34,450 nt of DNA. Source: Bacteroidaceae bacterium (GTDB lineage Bacteria > Bacteroidota > Bacteroidia > Bacteroidales > Bacteroidaceae). The position numbers and the translations under genes were made by a program. How positions within the stretch are numbered: the first letter of the stretch is position 1; every line of letters starts with the position of its first letter. Location of the stretch: the NCBI GenBank assembly GCA_024697785.1, contig JAILEU010000168.1, positions 1 to 34,450 on the forward strand, in the 5' to 3' direction. Shown here in pieces: positions 1 through 7,448 of this stretch. Below the pieces are notes generated by a model. The model did not search any database. It was given only the letters and a program-made list of their open reading frames with translations, and was not told the origin of the DNA.

Positions 1-132
1 CTTTTGCCCTTTCAGGGCGCGGAATGATGTGTGCCCGAATAAACCCAGGGCGTTGCCCTGGGCTGGTGGCTTTCTGCCCTTTCAGGGCGCTCATCGCAGT
101 CTGGAACCGTTTTTTAACTTCCGAAACTTAAA
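1..132. repeat. Palindromic repeat array, locus 1 (truncated by window start)
   Basis: Contains inverted blocks of the GCCCTTTCAGGGC type and a CCAGGGCGTTGCCCTGG palindrome. It ends at 118-132 with the box CTTCCGAAACTTAAA (end box 'A'). The same blocks recur at four other places in the window. No gene is seen here; the GH2 gene starts 50 bases downstream. Confidence 0.8.
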
Positions 133-182
133 TAGTAAGTAAATTGTAAATAGTAAATCGTCAAACCGTAAATATCATCAAT

Positions 183-2681
183 ATGAACCGTCTTTCCCTC
201 TTTTCTGCCTTTGTAGCAGCAAGCTTTTGTGCCAGCATGATGGCCCAGGTGAACAACCCCGTTGGCTTCGGCGAGGCCACGCTCTGGAACGACGGCTGGG
301 AGTTCTCGGCCGACAGCATCGAGTGGCGTCCCGTGACGTTGCCCCACGACTGGAGCATCGAGGCTACGCCCTCCGACACCCTCGCCAGCTGCACGGGCTA
401 TCTGCCCGGCGGGGTGGGGTGGTACAGGAAGGCCTTCACGCTCCCCACGTCCGGCGAAGGCCATGCCCGTCACTACGTCTGCTTCGACGGCGTCTATAAC
501 CGCAGCACGGTCTGGCAGGGCAGCTGCGAGCTGGGCTACCGCCCGAACGGCTACATCTCGTTCGCGTACGAGCTCTCGGCCAGCGGTTCGCCCGACACCC
601 TCGTGGTGCGCGTCGACCATAGCCGCCAGGCCGACTCACGCTGGTACACCGGCTCGGGCATCTGGCGCGACGTCTGGCTCATCGCCGCTCCTGAGGTACA
701 TCTTGCCCAATGGGGAACGACCTACCGCCTGCTGTCGATGACCGACAAGTGGGCCGTCGTCCATGTCAGCACCTCTGCCGAGGGCGCCTCCGCCGACGAC
801 AGCTATGTCGTCCGCTTCTCCTTCCTCGACGGCGAGCGCGTGGTAGCCAGCGCCGAGGCACCCCTCACGTCAGGCGTCGCGCAGACCCAGCTCCGCATCC
901 CTAACCCCCGCCGTTGGGACGTCGTCTCTCCTTATTTATATACCTTCCGTGCTGAGCTCTTGCGGAATGGCGCGACTACCGATGCCGCCTCCTACCGCGC
1001 CGGTCTGCGCACCCTACGCTTCACGCCCGACGAAGGCTTCTTCCTCAACGAGCGTAACCTGAAGGTGAAGGGCGTGTGCGTCCACCACGACGCCGGCGTG
1101 CTGGGTGCCGCCGTTCCGCGCGACGTGTGGCGCCGCCGCCTGATGGTCCTCCGCGAGATGGGCGCCAACGCCATCCGTTGCAGCCACAACCCCCAGAACC
1201 CCGACCTCTACGACCTCTGCGACGAGCTCGGGCTGCTCGTCATGGACGAGGCGTCCGACGAATGGGAATACCCCAAGCGCAAGTGGCTGAAGGGCTGGAA
1301 CAAGGGCGAACCCGGCTTCGAGGGCTCGTACGACTTCTTCGCCGAATGGATCGACCGCGACGTGGCCGACATGGTTCGGCGCGACCGCAACCACCCCTCC
1401 GTCTTCCTCTGGAGCATCGGCAACGAGGTCGATTACCCCAACGACCCCTACTCACACCCCGTCCTCGACGGCGATGGCAGCACCATCAGCCAGCCCATGT
1501 ACGGCGGCTATAAGCCCGACGCCCCCCGTGCCGAGCGCATCGGCGAGATTGCCCAGCGCCTGGCCGGGGTCGTACGCACCATCGACTACACCCGTCCCGT
1601 CACGGGCGCCCTCGCCGGCGTGGTGATGAGCAACCAGACCGCCTACCCCGAGGCCGTCGATGTCGTCGGCTACAACTATACCGAGAACCGCTACCTCGCC
1701 GACCACGAGACCTATCCCCAGCGCATCATCTACGGTAGCGAGACCAGCGTCGGCTACGACCAATGGAAGGCCGTGCGCGACAACCGCCACATCTTCGGCC
1801 AGTTCGTCTGGACGGGCCTCGACTACCTGGGCGAGTCGGGCGCCTGGCCGTCGCGCGGGCTCAACACGGGCCTTGTTGATTTCGCGGGGTTCATGAAGCC
1901 GCGCGGCCGCTTCCGCCAGTCGCTCTGGGCCGACGAGCCGATGGTCTATGTCGGTACCTATCCCGAGCGCCAGCCCCGTCGTCGTGCGGGAGGCGAGGGT
2001 GATGCCGCTCCTGCTCCGGCCCGCCGTTCCATGCTCTCGACCGACGCCATGGACATGTGGAACTATCAGGACGGGCAGACCGTCCGCGTCGTCTGCTACA
2101 CCAACACCCCCCAGGCCCGTCTGCTGCTCAGGCGTGCCGCCACGCCCGACTCCGTCGAGGTTGTGGGCGAGCTGCAGCCCTACGACCGCGAGACCGGCAT
2201 CATCACCTGGGTCGTGCCCTACGCCGCGGGCGAGCTCATCGGCGAGGGCTGCGACGCCCAGGGCAACCCCGTGGCCCGCTACGCCATCCCCACGACGGGT
2301 GCCGCCGTACGCCTCCGCGCCACCCTGCTCAGCCAGACCCCCACGCTCGCCCAGGTGCTGGTCGAAGCCGTCGATTCAGCCGACCATCGTGCCCGCATGA
2401 GCATGGCCTCCGTCACCTGCGCCCTCGACGGCTCCGCCCGCCTGCTCGGCATGGAGAACGCCCTCAACTTCGACATGACAGCCCCCCAGTCGCCCGTCAA
2501 GATGCTCGGCCAAGGCCGTCTCGTGGCCTACATAGCCCTCGGCACCACGCCCGCAACGGATGCCACGCCCTCAACGGATGCCACGCCCTCAACGGATGCC
2601 AAGTCCGATGGCCCCGCTCCCGTCACGGTTACCTTCACGGCCGAGGGCATGGAACCAGCCCAGCTGACCCTGCGAGAATAA
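183..2681 (+). CDS. Secreted glycoside hydrolase family 2 (beta-galactosidase/beta-glucuronidase-like)
   Basis: An 832-residue GH2 enzyme that probably hydrolyses a terminal beta-glycoside in the periplasm or at the cell surface. Residues 1-21 form a signal peptide (hydrophobic core, then MMAQ). The N-terminal sugar-binding fold (about 30-180) holds GGVGWYRKAF. A beta-sandwich follows (about 185-285), then the TIM barrel with GANAIRCSHNPQNPDLYDLCDELG. The acid/base is E415 in SIGNEVDYP and the nucleophile is E520 in IIYGSETSV; both catalytic positions are present. The C-terminal part (about 640 on) resembles a DUF4982-type domain (MWNYQDGQTVRVVCYTN). The exact sugar cannot be read from sequence. 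It sits alone between two repeat arrays, and no Bacteroidetes-type promoter was recognised in the 50 bases upstream. Confidence 0.93.
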   Translation: MNRLSLFSAFVAASFCASMMAQVNNPVGFGEATLWNDGWEFSADSIEWRPVTLPHDWSIEATPSDTLASCTGYLPGGVGWYRKAFTLPTSGEGHARHYVCFDGVYNRSTVWQGSCELGYRPNGYISFAYELSASGSPDTLVVRVDHSRQADSRWYTGSGIWRDVWLIAAPEVHLAQWGTTYRLLSMTDKWAVVHVSTSAEGASADDSYVVRFSFLDGERVVASAEAPLTSGVAQTQLRIPNPRRWDVVSPYLYTFRAELLRNGATTDAASYRAGLRTLRFTPDEGFFLNERNLKVKGVCVHHDAGVLGAAVPRDVWRRRLMVLREMGANAIRCSHNPQNPDLYDLCDELGLLVMDEASDEWEYPKRKWLKGWNKGEPGFEGSYDFFAEWIDRDVADMVRRDRNHPSVFLWSIGNEVDYPNDPYSHPVLDGDGSTISQPMYGGYKPDAPRAERIGEIAQRLAGVVRTIDYTRPVTGALAGVVMSNQTAYPEAVDVVGYNYTENRYLADHETYPQRIIYGSETSVGYDQWKAVRDNRHIFGQFVWTGLDYLGESGAWPSRGLNTGLVDFAGFMKPRGRFRQSLWADEPMVYVGTYPERQPRRRAGGEGDAAPAPARRSMLSTDAMDMWNYQDGQTVRVVCYTNTPQARLLLRRAATPDSVEVVGELQPYDRETGIITWVVPYAAGELIGEGCDAQGNPVARYAIPTTGAAVRLRATLLSQTPTLAQVLVEAVDSADHRARMSMASVTCALDGSARLLGMENALNFDMTAPQSPVKMLGQGRLVAYIALGTTPATDATPSTDATPSTDAKSDGPAPVTVTFTAEGMEPAQLTLRE
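2545..2598 (+). repeat. In-frame 18-bp tandem repeat in the GH2 tail
   Basis: Three copies of CCACGCCCTCAACGGATG (the first has CCG for CCT) encode an Ala-Thr-Pro-Ser/Ala-Thr-Asp linker between the last sandwich segments of the GH2 protein. Because the unit is a multiple of three, copy number can change without a frameshift. Confidence 0.85.
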
Positions 2682-2685
2682 ATGC

Positions 2686-3013
2686 CATGATTATCCGCAA
2701 ACACCCCTAACGCCCCGAAGGGGCAACAGAACGCTGCCCAGGCTGGCGCCCTGGGGATATCCGAGGGACCTATCATTTGCACGCCCCGAAGGGGCAGAAG
2801 AACGTAGCTCAGGCTGGCGCCCTGGGATTATCCGGGCACCCACATCCCACGCCCTGAAAGGGCAAAAGCATTCAAAATTAATTCTTTTGCCCCTTCAGGG
2901 CGATGGTTACTTTGGGCGTTTAGTACCCGGGGCGATGCCCTGGGCTGGGTTCTTTCGCCCTTTCAGGGCGCTCAACGATGTCTGGGTTCGTTTTTTTCTT
3001 CCGAAACTTGAAA
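2686..3013. repeat. Palindromic repeat array, locus 2
   Basis: Begins 4 bases after the GH2 stop with end box 'B' (CATGATTATCCGCAAA, 2686-2701). Two forward units follow; each has a GCCCCGAAGGGGC palindrome and a CAGGCTGGCGCCCTG palindrome. Next is an AT-rich dyad centre (about 2850-2901), then inverted units, and it ends with box 'A' (CTTCCGAAACTTGAAA, 2998-3013). I see no gene in this roughly 330-bp stretch. Confidence 0.85.
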
Positions 3014-3040
3014 AAACAACTCCGTTGAACAACTGGCCAA

Positions 3041-3655
3041 CTATCCAATAAGCTTAATCTCTGCATCGACGAGGACGTTGCGAGGGACTACGTCCCAAAC
3101 CTCGTATTGGCTGTTCCTGAACCGCCCGTTCCCGGCTGTCTTCTCAAAGCCAAGAGCAACCATATAGGTGTCTATCATAATTTGAGTGGCAGGATGGGCG
3201 TTGGCAATTCTAGGTTGAACAATAACCGGCTGGATGGTGCGCCCGTCGAACCCAGCAAAGCCATAGAAAGAATAAGCCGTATCAGGGAAAAGAATGTTGT
3301 GCATCAATACCTTGCGCAACAAGCCCACAATGTTGCCACTATTAAGCAGATTGTTGACCTTGTAGATGACTGTCTCGCCAATAAAGGTGTCATTTTCGTT
3401 GCCGCTGGGGCCTGGCACGCCAAGGCTGAAGACATCCGTCATGGGCATCCAATAGCCTTCGGCTTTAGCCATCTTCTCGGCTAAGCGTTGTTCTGTTTCG
3501 AAGCGGCCTCCATCTGGATGGCTTTCTCCAGATTTCGCTTCATGTACTGTGCAAAGTCGCTCGAGCTCATCGGCGATTGCTGCGATTCGGCTATTTTCCG
3601 CATCTTGCGCTCCGTCGCTTCTTTGTGAAACTGGTTTAGAAACGTCATGATTCAT
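3041..3655 (-). CDS. Polyvalent-type Ser/Thr kinase-like protein, apparently frameshifted
   Basis: The kinase-like part starts near 3472 with MAKAEGYWMPM and runs 143 residues. It has ENDTFIGETVIYKVNNLLNS (nucleotide/lysine region), HNILFPDTAYSFYGFAGFDG, and a catalytic-loop-like WDVVPRNVLVD with D and N in the expected spacing. This matches my recollection of the 'kinase found in polyvalent proteins' family of Bacteroidetes mobile elements and orphan genes. Residues 1-61 in this frame look unnatural, whereas the overlapping frame 3481-3648 reads as a good helical N-terminus and then stops. So the gene is probably broken by a frameshift. The C-terminus ends VLVDAEIKLIG, without the usual loop between the N and the DAE metal-binding strand (from memory of relatives). 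A good promoter lies upstream. Confidence 0.6.
   Translation of the reverse strand: MNHDVSKPVSQRSDGAQDAENSRIAAIADELERLCTVHEAKSGESHPDGGRFETEQRLAEKMAKAEGYWMPMTDVFSLGVPGPSGNENDTFIGETVIYKVNNLLNSGNIVGLLRKVLMHNILFPDTAYSFYGFAGFDGRTIQPVIVQPRIANAHPATQIMIDTYMVALGFEKTAGNGRFRNSQYEVWDVVPRNVLVDAEIKLIG
3481..3648 (-). CDS. Likely true N-terminus of the kinase-like gene, in another frame
   Basis: This 55-codon frame starts at an ATG 7 bases inside the longer frame. It reads MTFLNQFHKEATERKMRKIA, then SSDFAQYMKRNLEKAIQMEA, and ends KQNNA-stop. It looks like an amphipathic helical N-terminus. The stop (TAG, 3481-3483) lies 8 bases before the ATG at 3472 that opens the kinase-like part. Joining the two needs a -1 shift near the stop. 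Either this is a broken gene or two translationally coupled pieces; I favour broken, because relatives as I remember them are one chain. Confidence 0.5.
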   Translation of the reverse strand: MTFLNQFHKEATERKMRKIAESQQSPMSSSDFAQYMKRNLEKAIQMEAASKQNNA

Positions 3656-3677
3656 TCTTCTTTGCGTTACTTTGGTG

Positions 3678-3708
3678 CAAAAGTAAGCATAAGTTTCAAA
3701 TTATCCAA
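3678..3708 (-). promoter_or_regulatory. Bacteroidetes-type promoter for the kinase-like gene
   Basis: On the minus strand, TTG (3706-3708) is followed after exactly 20 bases by TACTTTTG (3678-3685), matching the TAnnTTTG -7 consensus. The ATG at 3648 lies about 30 bases downstream. Confidence 0.65.
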
Positions 3709-3730
3709 CGGACAACTGTAAAAAAATATA

Positions 3731-4153
3731 TTTAAGTTTCGGGAGTTTTCAATTGTACCAGAGAGGAACGCCCCGAAGGGGCGAAAAAACGTAGCCCAGG
3801 CTGGCGCCCTGAGGATAACCCGGGGACCTGTCATTTGTACGCCCCGAAGGGGCAGAATAACGTAGCCCAGGCTGGCGCCCTGGGGATATCCCGGGGGACC
3901 TATCATTTGCACGCCCCGAAGGGGCAGAAGAACGTAGCCCAGGCTGGCGCCCTGGGATTATCCGGGCACCCACATCCCACGCCCTGAAAGGGCAAAAGCA
4001 TTCAAAATTAATTCTTTTGCCCCTTCAGGGCGATGGTTACTTTGGGCGTTTGTACCCAGGGCGTTGCCCTGGGCTGGGTTCTGTTGCCCCTTCGGGGCGA
4101 AAAATACCTTGGGCGTTTGTACCCAGGCTGGCGCCCTTGGGATATCCGAGGCA
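3731..4153. repeat. Palindromic repeat array, locus 3
   Basis: Starts with box 'A' (TTTAAGTTTCGGGAG, 3731-3745). Three forward units of about 67 bp follow, each with a GCCCCGAAGGGGC palindrome. Then come the AT-rich dyad centre (about 3979-4030) and inverted units. The right end lacks both known end boxes and runs into the HEPN gene. Apparent open frames here (for example 3667-3912 minus) are translated repeats. Confidence 0.85.
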
Positions 4154-4170
4154 CATTTCATTTGTTTTTG

Positions 4171-4575
4171 CTATTTCCTTGCAGAGATATACTCCTCGAT
4201 TCTTGAAATAAGCTGGCGTGCCGGTTCTAAGTATGGCTGCAGTTTCTCTTCGTCAGTTTCAAAGAAACAGTTATAATCGGCATTATCACGCATTATAACT
4301 AAATCGGAGAACAAAGCCCCATCTTCCTTCGAGAAGATTCCGCTCTTTACGTAATGTTCTCCAAACAAAGCCATTACGCCCCGATGGCTTTTCACATTGT
4401 AGCCATCGCTTATCAGCAAAGCCGACATGGCATGAAACAAGGCGTAATAGAGCCGGTTCGCAGCCGACTCCCATTTTTTACCCTGTACACAATACTCCAT
4501 ATCGGAGAATGTATTCTGGGCTTTCTCTAATTCAAGATTGACGATTATTTCCCGTTCGTTTTCAGTTAGGCCCAT
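4171..4575 (-). CDS. HEPN domain protein (UPF0332 type), partner of the MNT nucleotidyltransferase
   Basis: A 134-residue all-helical protein with the UPF0332/HEPN signature: ANRLYYALFHAMSALL (39-54), SHRGVMALFGEHYVKSG (63-79) and MRDNADYN (95-102). In MNT/HEPN pairs the HEPN protein is the toxin or RNase-like partner and the nucleotidyltransferase neutralises it. The classic R-x4-6-H motif is not clear here; the R..ADY version typical of this subgroup is present instead. Its start overlaps the MNT gene by 14 bases, so the two are translationally coupled. Substrate and activity are not known. Confidence 0.82.
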   Translation of the reverse strand: MGLTENEREIIVNLELEKAQNTFSDMEYCVQGKKWESAANRLYYALFHAMSALLISDGYNVKSHRGVMALFGEHYVKSGIFSKEDGALFSDLVIMRDNADYNCFFETDEEKLQPYLEPARQLISRIEEYISARK

Positions 4576-4888
4576 AGATGATTATCTTATCTTCTTCTAC
4601 ATTATAGTAAAACATGGCGTGAGGGCCGTTGAGCCATTCATCCTTGGTGTAAGCATGTGGACGGATATCCTCACCAATGTCCCAACCCATTTCAACAAAC
4701 GGATAGGAGTATTTATCGAAGTCTTCGTGCGTCAGATAGGGCTTGTCAAGCAAAAGGAGCAGATCCCAGTCAGAATCCTCGTGGTAGTCGCCACGGGCAC
4801 GCGAGCCGTAGAGGTAGAGCGAACTGCCCTCAGGCAATACGCGGGCAGCCACCTGCCGGATGCTGTCTATAACCTTCGTTCCTTCCAT
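4562..4888 (-). CDS. Minimal nucleotidyltransferase (MNT, DNA polymerase beta superfamily)
   Basis: A 108-residue protein with the MNT signature LYGSRARGDYHEDSDWDLLL: GSR at 28-30 and the metal-binding SDWD (39-42, Asp40 and Asp42). It is first in a two-gene unit with the HEPN protein (14-bp overlap). Known MntA enzymes AMPylate and silence a HEPN toxin; that role is inferred here from the pairing. Length is normal for the family. The pair lies alone between two palindromic arrays, as mobile toxin-antitoxin modules often do. Confidence 0.88.
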   Translation of the reverse strand: MEGTKVIDSIRQVAARVLPEGSSLYLYGSRARGDYHEDSDWDLLLLLDKPYLTHEDFDKYSYPFVEMGWDIGEDIRPHAYTKDEWLNGPHAMFYYNVEEDKIIIYGPN

Positions 4889-4914
4889 TTAACTGCTTCA
4901 GACAAACTTCGCCG

Positions 4915-4945
4915 CAAAAATAACGTATAATACGATGAAAAGCAA
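4915..4945 (-). promoter_or_regulatory. Promoter of the MNT-HEPN pair
   Basis: On the minus strand, TTG (4943-4945), 20 bases, then TATTTTTG (4915-4922), ending 26 bases before the MNT start codon. Confidence 0.65.
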
Positions 4946-5010
4946 GAAATAGGATGACTTTTTTTGTTCTCGCGGTTTCTTTTGTCTGCGAAGATGCAAA
5001 AATAATATTA

Positions 5011-5666
5011 TTTAAGTTTCGGGAGTTTTCAATTGTACCAGAGAGGAACGCCCCGAAGGGGCAACAGAACGCAGCCCAGGCTGGCGCCCTGAGGATATCC
5101 CGGGGACCTATCATTTGCACGCCCCGAAGGGGCAGAATAACGTAGCCCAGGCTGGCGCCCTGGGATTATCCAAACGCCCAACATCCCACGCCCCGAAGGG
5201 GCAGAAGAACCCAGCCCAGGGCAACGCCCTGGGATTATCCGGGCGCCCAACATCCCACGCCCTGAAAGGGCAAAAGCATTCATAATTAATTCTTTTGCCC
5301 TTTCAGGGCGATGGTTACTCTGGCCGTTTAGTACCCAGGGCGTTGCCCTGGTCTGGGTTCTGTTGCCCCTTCGGGGCGAAAAATACCTTGGGCATTTAGT
5401 ACCCAGGCTGGCGCCCTGGGGATATCCCGGGGGACCTATCATTTGCACGCCCCGAAGGGGCAGAAGAACGTAGCCCAGGCTGGCGCCCTGCGGGTATCCC
5501 GGGGACCTATCATTTGCACGCCCCGAAAGGGCAAAAGCATTCAAAATTAATTCTTTTGCCCCTTCAGGGCGCGGAATGATGTGCACCTGGATATACCCAG
5601 GGCGTTGCCCTGGGCTGGGTGCTTTTGGCCTTTCAGGCCGTTAGGGGATTTTTTGCGGATAATCAT
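5011..5666. repeat. Palindromic repeat array, locus 4 (double array)
   Basis: Opens with box 'A' (5011-5025); the first 52 bases match locus 3 exactly. Forward units, an AT-rich dyad centre (about 5260-5310) and inverted units follow. Forward units then resume (about 5400-5520), with a second centre (about 5525-5570) and inverted units, closing with box 'B' (TTTTTTGCGGATAATCAT, 5649-5666). It therefore looks like two arrays joined. Open frames inside (5029-5586 minus) are translated repeat. Confidence 0.85.
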
Positions 5667-5678
5667 TCTTTATTATAT

Positions 5679-5841
5679 ATCCGCCCCTGCAGGGACGCCT
5701 TACATAAGCAATTCGTACAATTCGTGTCATTCGTAGTTAAAAATAATAATACGCATTCAGTACATAATCCGCCACAATCCGCCCCTGCAGGGATGCCCTA
5801 CGAAAGCAATTCGTACAATTCGTGTCATTCGTAGTTAAAAA
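5679..5841 (+). repeat. Two direct 65-bp repeats upstream of xylB
   Basis: Copies at 5679-5743 and 5777-5841 agree at 61 of 65 positions. Each has a CCCTGCAGGG palindrome, then tandem ATTCGTACAATTCGTGTC-like words and GTAGTTAAAAA. A degenerate inverted relative (TTTTTTAACTACGAATTT...) lies at about 28405-28440. No gene is seen here. Confidence 0.85.
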
Positions 5842-5853
5842 AAGTCGTTTTTC

Positions 5854-5885
5854 TTTGGCTGTTCAGCGGCTCTTCACTATCTTTG
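5854..5885 (+). promoter_or_regulatory. Promoter of xylB-xylA
   Basis: TTTG (5854-5857), 20 bases, TATCTTTG (5878-5885), a full match to the Bacteroidetes consensus. It ends 32 bases before the xylB ATG. No cre-like or activator site was recognised. Confidence 0.8.
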
Positions 5886-5917
5886 CCGACAGAAAACCAT
5901 TTTGAAACAACACGCAG

Positions 5918-7411
5918 ATGAAACGTTATCTTCTTGGCTATGACATCGGCAGCTCGTCCGTGAAAGCGAGCCTGGTGAACGCCCAGTCTGGCGAACGCGT
6001 CGCCAGTGCTTTCTACCCCAAATCCGAAGCCCCCATCAAGGCCGTTCGTCCGGGATGGGCCGAGCAGAACCCCTCAGACTGGTGGAGCTACCTGAAGGCG
6101 GCTACCGCCGAAGTGCTGGCAGAGAGCGGTGCCGCAGGCAGCGACATCGCCGCCATCGGCATCTCTTATCAGATGCACGGACTGGTGTGTGTGGACAAGG
6201 CGGGCGACGTGCTACGCCCCGCCATCATCTGGTGCGACTCGCGTGCCGTGCCTTACGGGCAGAAGGCCTTCGAGACGCTGGGCGAGGAGCTGTGCCTCAG
6301 CCATCTGCTGAACAGCCCGGGCAACTTCACCGCTGCCAAACTCGCGTGGGTGAAGGAGAACGAGCCCGACGTCTTTGCCCGCATCGACAAGGTGATGCTG
6401 CCGGGCGACTACATCGCCCTGCGGCTGACGGGCGACTGTTGCACCACCGTCAGCGGCCTCTCAGAAGGGATGTTCTGGGACTTCCGCGAGAACAGCGTGG
6501 CAGGCTTCCTGATGGACTATTTCGGGTTCAGCAAGGAGCTGCTGCCCCCCGTCCTCCCCACGTTTGCCGAGCAGGGACGCGTCACCGCCTCCGCTGCCGC
6601 CGAATTAGGTCTGGCTGCGGGCATCCCCGTGACCTATCGCGGAGGCGACCAGCCGAACAATGCTCTCTCGCTGGGCGTGCTTGAGCCGGGCGAAATCGCC
6701 GCCACAGCAGGCACGTCGGGCGTGGTGTATGGCGTGCTGGGCGAGGTGGGCTACGACCCGCAGAGCCGCGTGAACACGTTTGCCCACGTCAACCACAGCG
6801 CCGCTGCCCCCCGGCTGGGTGTCCTGCTCTGCATCAACGGCACGGGCATCCTCAACAGCTGGATGCGGCGTAACGTCGCACCGGAAGGGGCCTCCTACTC
6901 CGACATGAACACGCTGGCCGACAGCGTGCCCATCGGCAGCGACGGACTGAGCATCCTGCCCTTCGGCAACGGCGCCGAGCGCGTGCTAAAGAACCGCGAA
7001 GTGGGGTGCAGCCTGCACGGCCTGAACTTCAACATCCACAGCCGCAGCCACCTGCTGCGCGCGGCGCAGGAAGGCATCGTCTTCTCGTTCAAGTATGGTA
7101 TGGAGATCATGGAGGCAATGGGCATGACCATCAGCACCATCCACGCCGGCCACGCCAACATGTTCCTCAACCCCATGTTCCGCGACACGCTGGCAGGCAT
7201 CACGGGTGCGACCATCGAGCTCTACGACACCGACGGCTCGGTAGGCGCCGCAGCCGGAGCGGGCATCGGCGCCGGCATCTACGCCACCCCACGGGAGGCC
7301 TTCGCCACGCTGAAGCGCATCGCCGTCATCGACCCCGTCGCCGGAGACGCCCCCGCATACGCCGAGGCCTACGACAGATGGAAAGCATGCCTCGCAAAAG
7401 AAGTGAAATAA
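5918..7411 (+). CDS. xylB: Xylulokinase
   Basis: A 497-residue FGGY-family sugar kinase that phosphorylates D-xylulose to xylulose 5-phosphate in the cytoplasm. The N-terminal phosphate loop is YDIGSSSVKASL (8-19). ISYQMHGLV (82-90) is the substrate-binding segment typical of xylulokinases. The catalytic Asp is probably D244 in RGGDQPNNALSLG, and the C-terminal lobe has GTSGVVYG and HAGHANMFLNP. Length is normal. The promoter lies directly upstream and xylA follows after 37 bases, so the two form an operon. The pairing with xylose isomerase supports xylulose over other FGGY substrates. Confidence 0.95.
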   Translation: MKRYLLGYDIGSSSVKASLVNAQSGERVASAFYPKSEAPIKAVRPGWAEQNPSDWWSYLKAATAEVLAESGAAGSDIAAIGISYQMHGLVCVDKAGDVLRPAIIWCDSRAVPYGQKAFETLGEELCLSHLLNSPGNFTAAKLAWVKENEPDVFARIDKVMLPGDYIALRLTGDCCTTVSGLSEGMFWDFRENSVAGFLMDYFGFSKELLPPVLPTFAEQGRVTASAAAELGLAAGIPVTYRGGDQPNNALSLGVLEPGEIAATAGTSGVVYGVLGEVGYDPQSRVNTFAHVNHSAAAPRLGVLLCINGTGILNSWMRRNVAPEGASYSDMNTLADSVPIGSDGLSILPFGNGAERVLKNREVGCSLHGLNFNIHSRSHLLRAAQEGIVFSFKYGMEIMEAMGMTISTIHAGHANMFLNPMFRDTLAGITGATIELYDTDGSVGAAAGAGIGAGIYATPREAFATLKRIAVIDPVAGDAPAYAEAYDRWKACLAKEVK

Positions 7412-7448
7412 ACATCAATAATCGTCTAATTATAAACCAAATTGCCCT

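Noticed and set aside
5029-5586. A 185-codon frame with repeated SPGYPQGASLGYVLLPLRGV text
   Set aside because: Translation of the palindromic array; the same text appears wherever the array occurs, with no promoter or start signal.
3755-5640. CRISPR array
   Set aside because: Units of about 67 bp are repeated throughout without unique spacers, orientation inverts at dyad centres, and no cas genes are present.
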